DNA of 8,418 nucleotides from Bacteroidota bacterium (lineage in GTDB: Bacteria > Bacteroidota > Ignavibacteria > UBA10030 > BY39): NCBI GenBank assembly GCA_018830765.1, contig JAHJRJ010000060.1:1-8418 (forward strand), in the 5' to 3' direction. The notes below the pieces were generated by a model, which saw only the letters and a list, made by a program, of their open reading frames with translations, was not told the origin of the DNA and ran no database searches. The position numbers and the translations under genes were made by a program. This document shows, piece after piece, positions 1 through 6,429 of the stretch. Numbering within the stretch: the first letter of the stretch is position 1; every line of letters starts with the position of its first letter.

Positions 1-237
1 AAACACTAACTTACCTGTTCCTTTTTCAAGTAGGACGAAAGTTCCACCTTTCTTCTGGTTATCTACGGTAATTTCCACACCTGCTGGACTTGTAGGTTTA
101 ATATTGTCTTTCACATATGTTGTGAGTTCGACTATCTCACCGTACACAGTTCCTTTTTTTTGGGCAAATGAAGTTCCGGAGATTAAGATAATCGAAAGAA
201 TAAATATTAGAGTTAATATAAATAGTTTATTTTTCAT
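1..237 (-). CDS. Exported protein with N-terminal signal peptide, partial (3' end beyond the left edge)
   Basis: Only the first 79 codons are visible; the gene continues past base 1. The ATG at 237-235 is preceded by a strong Shine-Dalgarno (AAAGGAGG, ending about 5 nt before the start). The protein begins MKNKLFILTLIFILSII, a basic N-terminus followed by a hydrophobic core to about residue 22, then SGTSFA before QKKGTVYGE, so a Sec signal peptidase I cut after residue 26 is likely. The mature part starts with a beta-rich stretch (KGTVYGEIVELTTYV). I do not recognise the family and assign no function. It lies 15 nt downstream of the Fn3 lipoprotein gene, whose last codons sit just upstream of this gene's ribosome site, so the two are probably co-transcribed and both products act outside the cytoplasm. 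Start and export are well supported; function is unknown. Confidence 0.75.
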   Translation of the reverse strand, partial: MKNKLFILTLIFILSIILISGTSFAQKKGTVYGEIVELTTYVKDNIKPTSPAGVEITVDNQKKGGTFVLLEKGTGKLVF

Positions 238-252
238 TTTTTCCTCCTTTGT

Positions 253-1158
253 TTAGTATGATTTTTTTGAATAAGGATTATACGCAACGCTTTGATAAGA
301 CAGTTTTAATTTTAAATACTGTTCGGGCGATGATCCCCAGATTAGTGTACCATTTGAAGGATTTCGTATAACTAAAATTCTGCCGTAATTTCCGTTAACA
401 CCTTTGAAGTAATAGATTCGCGAAGATGTTGTAGCGACTGAATCTACCAGAAATTCAAATGATGTGTAGGTTGTGGTGTCCGGCGGTGCATCCTGAGGAT
501 TATTCAGTGTTTCTGAATTTCTGTAAAAATTAGAAAAACGTGTTATCTTTCTATTGCTCCTGTAAAGATGTGAGCTGCTCAAAGCAACATTACTTGCACC
601 CTTCGAGTCAACAAACACATCGATATGTGAACTATCGGCGCTTAACAATGATACAGTTTTCGGTTGCCCTGTTTGTAGATAATAAAAAATTAACCCGCTT
701 GCATAACCTACTGGGCTGGTTCTTTCGTATACTTGGATTGGGATTTGTCCTTCAGTATCAAACCTCCATGCTGGGGACCATTTGATAGTTGCCGGGTCGC
801 TATCAATATAATTTGTAGAGCTTGTTGTCACTTTGGAGATAACTTCGAATGTGTAAATGATACCGTTGGTCAAGCTTGTAACTATTACGCTGTCGGTACC
901 TTTTGTAATGGTTAACTCTTTTGTTGTTGTCCCATCCGGGTTTTTAGCTTTTAAATAATAATTTAAGAAATCGGCTTTTGATTCATCGGTCGATTTTGTC
1001 CACTTTAATCCAACGCTTGTATTAGAGACCGAAAAAGCTTTTATACTAGTCACAGATTGCAATTTCGTTTTCGTCGGCTCCGTCGTAGTATCCTGACACG
1101 CCGACCATATAAAAACGAGTCCTACAATTAATACTATAGATAAGATTTTTTGTAACAT
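253..1158 (-). CDS. Fibronectin type III-containing lipoprotein
   Basis: A 301-residue exported protein. The reading frame is open upstream to 1218, but the ATG at 1158 is the right start: it follows AAGGAGG at good spacing and puts a lipoprotein signal directly at the N-terminus. The signal is MLQKILSIVLIVGLVFIWSA then C21, an acceptable lipobox although W at -3 is unusual. A Thr-rich linker (residues 22-32) leads into one Fn3-like beta-sandwich at about 36-126, with the typical SVGLKWTKS strand and the NYYLKAK and YTFEVISKV strands. The remaining 170 residues (131-301) are beta-rich, with many Ser, Thr and aromatic residues, and match no family I know; they end in a Lys/Tyr-rich tail. It heads a two-gene unit with the exported protein downstream. 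An envelope or surface-binding role is inference from export and the Fn3 fold. Confidence 0.8.
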   Translation of the reverse strand: MLQKILSIVLIVGLVFIWSACQDTTTEPTKTKLQSVTSIKAFSVSNTSVGLKWTKSTDESKADFLNYYLKAKNPDGTTTKELTITKGTDSVIVTSLTNGIIYTFEVISKVTTSSTNYIDSDPATIKWSPAWRFDTEGQIPIQVYERTSPVGYASGLIFYYLQTGQPKTVSLLSADSSHIDVFVDSKGASNVALSSSHLYRSNRKITRFSNFYRNSETLNNPQDAPPDTTTYTSFEFLVDSVATTSSRIYYFKGVNGNYGRILVIRNPSNGTLIWGSSPEQYLKLKLSYQSVAYNPYSKKSY

Positions 1159-1235
1159 TTTATCCTCCTTATGTTTGTTTATGATTAAAATAATTTTTAA
1201 TACCATTAAGCAACCCACAATTCGTAAAATTGTAG

Positions 1236-1253
1236 AGCGAGATTCATCTCGCT
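1236..1253. repeat. Perfect 7-bp stem-loop, GCGAGAT type
   Basis: AGCGAGA, loop TTCA, TCTCGCT. The 16-base core GCGAGATTCATCTCGC has the same plan as the palindrome at 1288-1303, with one G-C pair replaced by A-T. No U-tract follows on either strand, so a simple intrinsic terminator is not well supported. A dispersed palindromic repeat is the better guess, untested here. Confidence 0.6.
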
Positions 1254-1286
1254 AAGAATCATAAATTGATGCTAATAATATTATTT

Positions 1287-1304
1287 TGCGAAATAAATTT
1301 CGCA
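1287..1304 (-). terminator. Possible glyS terminator or palindromic repeat
   Basis: TGCGAAAT, AA, ATTTCGCA: a perfect 8-bp inverted repeat beginning 9 nt past the glyS stop codon on the minus strand. Its position fits a transcription end for the long operon. However, the stem is AT-rich and what follows on the minus strand (AAAATAATATT) is a poor U-tract. It resembles the hairpin at 1236-1253 and may instead belong to the same repeat family. Confidence 0.35.
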
Positions 1305-1313
1305 TTACATTTT

Positions 1314-2648
1314 TCACATAATTAACTTCGTTCTTAAATACTCTAACAACTTATCCATCGCAACTCGTTCTTGCACCATCGTGTCGCGGTCTCGGACAGT
1401 TACCGTTTGGTCTTGTAAAGTTTGCGAATCAACTGTTATGCAGTACGGTGTACCTGCTTCGTCTTGTCTGCGGTAACGTCTGCCGACTGCGCCCGAATCG
1501 TCGTAAAATACACGCAGATGAGGACGTAGTTCCTTCTCGATGTTCTTTGCAATTTCCGGCATCCCGTCACGATTGACTAACGGAAAAATAGATGCTTTGG
1601 TCGGCGCAAGACGAGGATGCAACTTCAACACTACGCGGGTTTCCATTTTTCCGTCGGCAGTTGGGGCTTCCTCTTCAGCGTACGCATCGACTAAAAAAGC
1701 CATGAATGACCTGCTTGTACCAGCAGAAGTTTCTATTATGAATGGAGTGTATTTCTCTTTAGTTTCATCGTCGAAATACTTTAAACTTTTTCCGGAAAAT
1801 TCTTCGTGACGCGAGAGGTCGAAATCTGTTCTATTGTGAACGCCCTCTATCTCGCCCCAATCAAACGGAAATTCATACTCAATATCGTATGCATCTTTTG
1901 CATAGTGAGCAAGCGCGTGAGCTTCGTGCTTATGCCAGCGGAGTTTTTCTTTGCGCATACCTAATTCCACAAACCACTGCATTCTTTGTTCGCGCCAATA
2001 TTCAAACCATTGCATGTCTGTCCCTGGACGGACAAAGTATTGCATTTCCATTTGTTCGAACTCACGTGTCCTGAAAAGAAAATTCTTCGTATTAATTTCG
2101 TTCCGGAATGCTTTACCAATTTGAGCAATACCGAAGGGAAGTTTCTGGCGTGAAGCTGCTTGCACGTTTAAAAAGTTTACAAAAATTCCTTGTGCAGTTT
2201 CGGGACGCAAGTAAACTACTGCGGTCGAATCTTCCATCGGACCGACAAACGTTTTGAACATCAGGTTGAATTTACGGGCTTCAGTAAATTTACCCTCGGA
2301 TGCGCATTTATGTGCCTTTTTGCCTTTGTAAGCCGGGTTGCCGCACATCGCATCTTCAATCTGATCGGCACGAAAACGGGCTTTACATTCTTTACAATCG
2401 ACCATCGGGTCTGTAAAATTTTCCACGTGCCCCGATGCTTCCCAAACTCGCGGGTGCATTAAAATCGCGGCATCGATTCCTTCTATATCGTTCCGGTAAG
2501 TCATCGCCCGCCACCATTCTTCTTTTAAGTTGCGAAGCAGTTCGACACCGAGAGGTCCGTAATCCCAGCAGCCGTTCAGCCCGCCGTATATCTCACTCGA
2601 TTGAAATACATATCCCCGCCTTTTTGTAAGCGAAACTATTTTTTCCAT
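1314..2648 (-). CDS. glyS: Glycyl-tRNA synthetase, single-chain alpha2 type
   Basis: Charges tRNA-Gly with glycine using ATP in the cytoplasm. The 444-residue length and sequence fit the eukaryote/archaea-like homodimeric class II enzyme (also called glyQS), not the alpha2beta2 form. The N-terminus carries the family signature RRGYVFQSSEIYGGLNG (11-27). Motif 2 spans about 178-200 with FRNE at 181-184 and R196-E197-F198. Motif 3 is around E306-TSAG-TSR313. The C-terminal anticodon-binding domain runs from about 341 to 440 (LHPRLAPTKASIFPL, later RYRRQDEAGTPY). C85, C88, C102 and C115 lie in the insertion after motif 1 and could bind a metal. ETSAG in motif 3, rather than EPSAG, recalls Bacteroidota enzymes. 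The ATG is right for the family, but no Shine-Dalgarno precedes it; the previous stop is 40 nt upstream, so initiation may depend on readthrough from the operon. It is the last gene before a palindrome-rich gap. Confidence 0.96.
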   Translation of the reverse strand: MEKIVSLTKRRGYVFQSSEIYGGLNGCWDYGPLGVELLRNLKEEWWRAMTYRNDIEGIDAAILMHPRVWEASGHVENFTDPMVDCKECKARFRADQIEDAMCGNPAYKGKKAHKCASEGKFTEARKFNLMFKTFVGPMEDSTAVVYLRPETAQGIFVNFLNVQAASRQKLPFGIAQIGKAFRNEINTKNFLFRTREFEQMEMQYFVRPGTDMQWFEYWREQRMQWFVELGMRKEKLRWHKHEAHALAHYAKDAYDIEYEFPFDWGEIEGVHNRTDFDLSRHEEFSGKSLKYFDDETKEKYTPFIIETSAGTSRSFMAFLVDAYAEEEAPTADGKMETRVVLKLHPRLAPTKASIFPLVNRDGMPEIAKNIEKELRPHLRVFYDDSGAVGRRYRRQDEAGTPYCITVDSQTLQDQTVTVRDRDTMVQERVAMDKLLEYLRTKLIM

Positions 2649-2688
2649 CAGGCCGGTTTGTCTGTTAGCTAACGGATTAGCAGCCGAT

Positions 2689-3165
2689 TCAGCTTTTTTT
2701 AAGTTGATAAGATTTTTCCTTTCGTTTTAAATTCTTTGTTGGTTTAAGAACTATAGTTTGTAAAATTAATTTGTCCTCGTGTATATGTATCGTTACAGTA
2801 TTTTCTGCAGTGTTCTCTGTAGCTGTGGCGGTAAGATTAAATCGCGCAGCCATTTTCTTAAATTCCACATTCATTACGACAAGCACTAAATCGGTCGGGA
2901 TAACGACCCGTCGCTCTATTCTTTTAGTCGACGAACCCGGTACTTGCACCTCCGACCGCTTTATCCAATTCTGGTCGATATCGAATTTTTCGAGAACACC
3001 TTCAACTGCGGCGTCAAGTTCGGCTTCCGTGTACTTAGGTAATACCGGAAGTATATCTTTTTTCGACTTAGTCGCATCATCGACATCGGCCAAAAATAAG
3101 AATAGGACAATTATCAGAGCTAAAATTACTACCACAAATATACGGATGAAGTTTTCTTTTCCCAA
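2689..3165 (-). CDS. Membrane-anchored protein of unknown function
   Basis: A 158-residue protein with a short basic N-terminus, one hydrophobic segment (about 7-26, IRIFVVVILALIIVLFLFLA) and an acidic then mixed soluble part, so probably anchored in the inner membrane with the bulk outside. The soluble part has a helical stretch (about 45-62, EAELDAAVEGVLEKFDI) and an alternating region (about 84-145) containing RRVVIPTDLVLVVMNVEF. The tail is Lys-rich. The start is TTG (3165-3163), 1 nt after the hydratase TAA, with AAAGG 8 nt upstream; no ATG gives a comparable product, so coupling to the hydratase is likely. The layout WI..., VxIPxDL, N-x-x-F loosely recalls the region before the catalytic domain in divergent polysaccharide deacetylases, but no such domain is present. 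That resemblance is from memory and weak. Confidence 0.7.
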   Translation of the reverse strand: MGKENFIRIFVVVILALIIVLFLFLADVDDATKSKKDILPVLPKYTEAELDAAVEGVLEKFDIDQNWIKRSEVQVPGSSTKRIERRVVIPTDLVLVVMNVEFKKMAARFNLTATATENTAENTVTIHIHEDKLILQTIVLKPTKNLKRKEKSYQLKKS

Positions 3166-3166
3166 T

Positions 3167-3949
3167 TTATTTACCTTTAAACACAGGTTTTCTCTTCTCC
3201 AAAAATGCTTTCGTGCCTTCCAAGAAGTCTTTCGTTTTAAAACACTCGCTAAATAATTCTGCTTCTAATTTTAATCCTGCATCCAACGGTAATTCGAGGT
3301 TCGAATTTATTGCTTTTATTGCAAGACTTATTGCTGCTGGAGATTTGGAGAGAATCGTTTTCGCAGAATCTTCTGCGACTTTTTTTAGCTCAGTAAGAGG
3401 TACAACTTTATTAACCAATCCTATCCTGAAAGCTTCATTCGCATCAATTGTATTTCCTGTGAGTGTTATTTCCATCGCTCTACCGATGCCGACGATGCGG
3501 GCGAGGCGTTGAGTGCCACCGTGTCCCGGAATTAGACCAAGGTTAACTTCCGGTTGACCGAATTTTGCATTTTCCGAAGCTATCCTTATGTGGCAAGCCA
3601 TCGCTATTTCGCAACCGCTGCCTAATGCAAAACCGTTCACGGCAGCAATTACAGGTTTGGGAAAATTTTGAATCATGCTAAGCACTGTGTTACCCATTTC
3701 CGAATATCGCTTGGCAGATGCTGTGTCATAAGTCGAAAGCACGCCGATATCCGATCCTGCCACAAAAGCTTTCTCACCGGCGCCGGTCAGTATCACTACG
3801 CCGACTTCCGGATTGTTTTCGAAACCTTGAAAAGCATTCTTCAATTCGTCTATAACTTGCAGATTAACAGCATTAAGTTTATCCGGACGATTGATTGTAA
3901 CAACCGCAATTCGGTCGCTGATGTTTACGAGAATTGTTTGATAGTTCAT
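3167..3949 (-). CDS. Enoyl-CoA hydratase/isomerase (crotonase family)
   Basis: A 260-residue crotonase-fold enzyme of normal length, expected to hydrate trans-2-enoyl-CoA to 3-hydroxyacyl-CoA in the cytoplasm. Both catalytic glutamates of true hydratases are present: E114 in GSGCEIAMACH and E134 in FGQPEVNLGLIPG. The oxyanion-hole segments are FVAGSDIG (62-69) and ALGSG (108-112), and IPGHGGTQRL (140-149) is the usual family signature. Substrate cannot be told from sequence; short-chain 3-hydroxybutyryl-CoA dehydratase-like enzymes look similar. The ATG at 3949-3947 matches the family N-terminus, but the upstream 30 bases are degenerate heptad repeat and contain no good ribosome site. This suggests the original leader was replaced when the four-helix-bundle unit arrived. 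Its stop is 1 nt from the next gene. No other beta-oxidation gene is in view. Confidence 0.93.
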   Translation of the reverse strand: MNYQTILVNISDRIAVVTINRPDKLNAVNLQVIDELKNAFQGFENNPEVGVVILTGAGEKAFVAGSDIGVLSTYDTASAKRYSEMGNTVLSMIQNFPKPVIAAVNGFALGSGCEIAMACHIRIASENAKFGQPEVNLGLIPGHGGTQRLARIVGIGRAMEITLTGNTIDANEAFRIGLVNKVVPLTELKKVAEDSAKTILSKSPAAISLAIKAINSNLELPLDAGLKLEAELFSECFKTKDFLEGTKAFLEKRKPVFKGK

Positions 3950-3954
3950 AAGTA

Positions 3955-3982
3955 GATGTCCGATGTTTGATATTAGATGTTA
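3955..3982 (+). repeat. Heptad repeat array, left arm (GATnTnn x4)
   Basis: Four consecutive 7-base units are visible: GATGTCC, GATGTTT, GATATTA, GATGTTA. The first 13 bases are repeated exactly, in inverted orientation, at 4451-4463 on the other side of the four-helix-bundle gene. The array starts 5 nt beyond the hydratase start codon. Confidence 0.8.
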
Positions 3983-3993
3983 GTTAATGAAAA

Positions 3994-4407
3994 TTATATA
4001 TGATACTCTGAATCATTTTCTTTTACATACAGAGGAGGTTGGTGATCGGCTTCAACTGATTCTATAAAGCGAAAAATCATTCTGCCAAGATGATCATATT
4101 GTTCCAACAAATCGTCATAAATATTTTTATCGGTAAGGGAACCGCTTTCATATAGTGTCTTCAAATGTAAAATAGCTTCCTGGCTTGAGGCGAATGCCCG
4201 ATGCAAATACAGAATGTAATCCTTTTTATATTTTCTTAGACAATAACCTTCAACAATATTCGACGGAATTGACTTTGCTGCCCGGCGAATCTGGCTTCCT
4301 TCTTCATACATCTCAAACTTTGGAAGAGCAAGAGTCATTTTATGAATTTTAATCGCCAATTCATATGACATCTTAAATATGTCTAATTTTTCATATCCCG
4401 TTTCCAT
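3994..4407 (-). CDS. Four-helix-bundle protein (S23 / 23S rRNA intervening-sequence protein family)
   Basis: Small all-helical protein of the family first described from intervening sequences in 23S rRNA genes and related in fold to the Avd accessory protein of diversity-generating retroelements. Its cellular role is not settled. Family marks are KLDIFKMSYELAIKIHKMT at the start (7-25), the conserved QIRRAAKSIPSNIVEG (39-54), and the third helix with F72, S74, S75, E77 and HL (81-82). I start it at the ATG at 4407: AAGG lies 8 nt upstream and the product (137 residues) begins where relatives do. The frame is open to an ATG at 4455, but those extra 16 residues (MLDFRYP...) are translated heptad repeat and lack a ribosome site. 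No rRNA is nearby, so this is a free-standing copy. Inverted repeats enclose it. Confidence 0.85.
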   Translation of the reverse strand: METGYEKLDIFKMSYELAIKIHKMTLALPKFEMYEEGSQIRRAAKSIPSNIVEGYCLRKYKKDYILYLHRAFASSQEAILHLKTLYESGSLTDKNIYDDLLEQYDHLGRMIFRFIESVEADHQPPLYVKENDSEYHI

Positions 4408-4435
4408 AGCGCGAACCTTATAAAATGTTTTTTGC

Positions 4436-4463
4436 GGATATCGAAAATCTAACATCGGACATC
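4436..4463 (-). repeat. Heptad repeat array, right arm (GATnTnn x4)
   Basis: Read on the minus strand: GATGTCC, GATGTTA, GATTTTC, GATATCC. It begins 5 nt after the nucleotidyltransferase TGA and is inverted with respect to the array at 3955-3982. The last three units supply the spurious MLDFRYP extension of the four-helix-bundle frame. Confidence 0.8.
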
Positions 4464-4468
4464 GCTTT

Positions 4469-5539
4469 TCACCACGCCACTTCTACTCTGCTCTGGTCGC
4501 CTATCATAAACCGGTGCACGTGCGGCTTATTGTTGGCTTCGACGATCTCGACGTCATTTCCGAGTAAACTTCCTTCGATACGAATTTTTACATCGATGAT
4601 TTTACAATCGCGCAAGACGATGCTGTACTCGACTTCGCTGTTCTTCACAAGAGTCCTATCGCCGATGGAAGTAAACGGACCAATGTAGCTATTTTCTATT
4701 ACACAATTGTTTCCGATGATGGCCGGACCGCGAACGACGCTGTTAATGATTTTGGAACCTTTTCCGAGCACAACCTTTCCCACCACAACGGATGCTTTAT
4801 CGACTTCACCTTCGATTTTCACTTCTTGATTGTCGAGAATCAACCTATTCGCCTCGAGTAAATCGGCCGGTTTTCCGGTATCCTTCCACCAACCTGTAAT
4901 TTCGCTATAACCGACTTTGTACTTGTGGTTGATGAGCCATTGGTGAGCGTCGGAAATTTCAAGCTCGCCGCGCGCACTCGGTTGTATACTGTCGCACGCT
5001 TTGAAAATGTTGGAATCGTAGATATAAATTCCGGATACAGCGTAATTGCTTTTAGGTTTTTTTGGTTTCTCCTCAACACCGATAATTCTTCCACGACTGT
5101 TGATTTCCGGAACGCCGAATCTTTCGGGGTTTTTCACTTTCGCAAGCGTGAGCCAACAGTTATAATTACTCTTTTTAAATTCTTGTATGAATCTCTTTAC
5201 TCCACCCACAACCATGTTATCGCCCAAATAAAATATAAAGTCATCTTTCCCGATAAACGGCTCAGCAATTTTAACAACGTGTGCTAATCCGAGCGGTGCG
5301 TCTTGCGGTATATGAGTGATTTTAACTCCCCACCTCGAACCGTCGCCTATCGCCTGCTGCACTTCGTCGTTGTCCGCATTTACTACGATGCCGATTTGTT
5401 TTATACCGGCGTTGACAACACCTTCGATAGCGTAATGTAAAATCGGTTTATTAGCGATAGGTATCAAATGCTTATTTTGCGTATGAGTAATAGGACGTAA
5501 TCTGGTTCCACGTCCGCCGCTGGTTATTAAAGCTTTCAC
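4469..5539 (-). CDS. Glucose-1-phosphate thymidylyltransferase, long form (RmlA-like)
   Basis: A 356-residue sugar-nucleotidyltransferase expected to join a sugar 1-phosphate to a nucleoside triphosphate, releasing pyrophosphate. The N-terminal catalytic domain (about 1-235) shows the nucleotide loop GGRGTRLRP (8-16) with K23, PQDAPLGLAHVV (78-89), the metal-binding LGDN (D107), VEEKP (155-159) and WWKDTG (217-222). Residues about 240-335 form a left-handed beta-helix with hexapeptide-like repeats (VVVGKVVLGKGSKI, AIIGNNCVIENSYIG), which sets it in the long RmlA group rather than the short 290-residue RmlA. The actual sugar and nucleotide are not certain. The start is GTG with GGAG 5 nt upstream, overlapping the DUF2520 stop by 4 nt (GTGA). 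No rmlB, rmlC or rmlD is in the window. The product may feed envelope polysaccharide synthesis elsewhere. Confidence 0.9.
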   Translation of the reverse strand: MKALITSGGRGTRLRPITHTQNKHLIPIANKPILHYAIEGVVNAGIKQIGIVVNADNDEVQQAIGDGSRWGVKITHIPQDAPLGLAHVVKIAEPFIGKDDFIFYLGDNMVVGGVKRFIQEFKKSNYNCWLTLAKVKNPERFGVPEINSRGRIIGVEEKPKKPKSNYAVSGIYIYDSNIFKACDSIQPSARGELEISDAHQWLINHKYKVGYSEITGWWKDTGKPADLLEANRLILDNQEVKIEGEVDKASVVVGKVVLGKGSKIINSVVRGPAIIGNNCVIENSYIGPFTSIGDRTLVKNSEVEYSIVLRDCKIIDVKIRIEGSLLGNDVEIVEANNKPHVHRFMIGDQSRVEVAW

Positions 5540-6429
5540 GTTTTCTCCAATAATTTATTTATTTCTTTAAATTGTTCTCGGGTTATACTGCCTTTCGAAA
5601 AAGCGAGCTTTGCCGTTTCGATAGCTAATGCCGAATAAAGACCTGTCGTTTGCGGTATATATTTTTTAAGCTCTTTAATGTGTGTCTTCACCGTCTCGAA
5701 ATCGCCTCTTTCGATTGGACCCGTGAGTGCTTGCCGCGGCGTAGTCGTTAATGCGTTTTCTAGAGCAGTAATAATAAGCGGCAGAAAAACTTTTGCCCAA
5801 CTTTGTTTCAATTTTAATTTGCCTGAAATTACGCTAACGACATCCAAAATCGTTACAATATAATTGGAAGCAAATACACAAGCAAGATGGTACAGAGGTT
5901 TATCTTTTTTATCGAGAAAAATAGTTTTCCCGCCAAGTAAAGAAACCAAGTGTGATGCGAGGATGCGACTCTTTTCGTCCCCCTCAACACCAAAATAAAT
6001 TCCTTTTATACTTTTTTTAAGTTCTGTTAAAGATATATCTTTAGGAAACGATTGTACGGGATGAAAGGATAATGTCGTGCTTCCTTTTTTCTTTAGAGAC
6101 AGTAGAACTGCGGAAGTGTGTACACCCGAAGTATGAATTGCTGTTAAATTTTTGAATTTTAAGCGGCTTTCGGCAGCAATGCCTTCTGCTGCTGTAGCAA
6201 TAACATCGTCAGGTGTAGTAATGAACAAAAGGTCTGTATTTTTGTGGATTCCGGAAAAACTGTCTGACACTTGCTTGCATTTTACTTTTCTCGCAAGTTG
6301 AGTTGCGGCTCTTAAATTAATATCAACGACCGATACAATCGGAAATCCTTTTTCATGAAGAAGCGCTGCTATTACTGATCCGACTTTACCGGCACCGACG
6401 ATAGAAGTTTTATACTTTTTCTTAGGCAT
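5536..6429 (-). CDS. Rossmann-fold and DUF2520 domain protein
   Basis: A 297-residue predicted NAD(P)-dependent oxidoreductase with no established substrate. The N-terminal Rossmann domain has GAGKVG (12-17) and an acidic residue at the end of strand 2 (D36 in SVVDIN), which favours NAD over NADP. It continues with FITTPDD (69-75) and AIHTSG (97-102). A FHPVQSF turn (122-128) leads to the helical DUF2520 half, including YHLACVFASNY (180-190) and GPIERGD (237-243). The architecture recalls 6-phosphogluconate dehydrogenase and ketopantoate-reductase-like enzymes. The ATG lies 2 nt after the amrB stop, and the last codon pair overlaps the next gene's GTG, so it is likely coupled at both ends. 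Confidence 0.9.
   Translation of the reverse strand: MPKKKYKTSIVGAGKVGSVIAALLHEKGFPIVSVVDINLRAATQLARKVKCKQVSDSFSGIHKNTDLLFITTPDDVIATAAEGIAAESRLKFKNLTAIHTSGVHTSAVLLSLKKKGSTTLSFHPVQSFPKDISLTELKKSIKGIYFGVEGDEKSRILASHLVSLLGGKTIFLDKKDKPLYHLACVFASNYIVTILDVVSVISGKLKLKQSWAKVFLPLIITALENALTTTPRQALTGPIERGDFETVKTHIKELKKYIPQTTGLYSALAIETAKLAFSKGSITREQFKEINKLLEKT

Larger units (their letters stand above)
1159..1313. other. Palindrome-rich intergenic region between glyS and the lipoprotein gene
   Basis: These 155 bases hold three stem-loops and one AT palindrome. ACAATT/AATTGT lies at 1217-1233, AGCGAGA/TCTCGCT at 1236-1253, AATAATATTATT at 1274-1285, and TGCGAAAT/ATTTCGCA at 1287-1304. It also contains the leader of the lipoprotein gene. 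A weak minus-strand promoter could be TTGCTT followed about 17-18 nt later by TTTTAA or TTTAAT, just upstream of the lipoprotein ribosome site, but the match is poor. I see no tRNA or small gene here. Confidence 0.6.
3955..4463. mobile_element. Putative 509-bp insertion unit: four-helix-bundle gene bounded by inverted heptad repeats
   Basis: The unit runs from GATGTCCGATGTT at 3955-3967 to its exact inverted copy at 4451-4463. It occupies almost the whole gap between the nucleotidyltransferase stop (4469) and the hydratase start (3949), leaving 5 nt on each side. The two 5-nt flanks (AAGTA and GCTTT) differ, so no target duplication is seen, and no transposase is encoded. Mobility, perhaps in trans, is inference. 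Confidence 0.5.

Noticed and set aside
1159..1218. Upstream start for the lipoprotein (MGCLMVLKIILI...)
   Set aside because: It would bury the lipoprotein signal 20 residues inside the protein and ignore the strong AAGGAGG before the ATG at 1158.
1236..1253. Intrinsic terminator for glyS
   Set aside because: No U-tract follows on either strand, and another hairpin lies closer to the glyS stop.
2771..3256. 161-codon plus-strand frame opposite the membrane protein and the end of the hydratase
   Set aside because: It is antisense to two genes with family support or coupled starts, has Ser/Thr-rich shadow-like composition, and lacks a ribosome site.
3955..3982. CRISPR-like repeat array
   Set aside because: Units are 7 bp, contiguous and degenerate, with no spacers and no cas genes.
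3994..4407. Diversity-generating retroelement accessory protein (Avd)
   Set aside because: The fold is related, but there is no reverse transcriptase, template repeat or variable repeat in the window.
3950..4468. Classic insertion sequence with target-site duplication
   Set aside because: The 5-nt flanks differ and no transposase is encoded; only a looser mobile-unit idea is kept.
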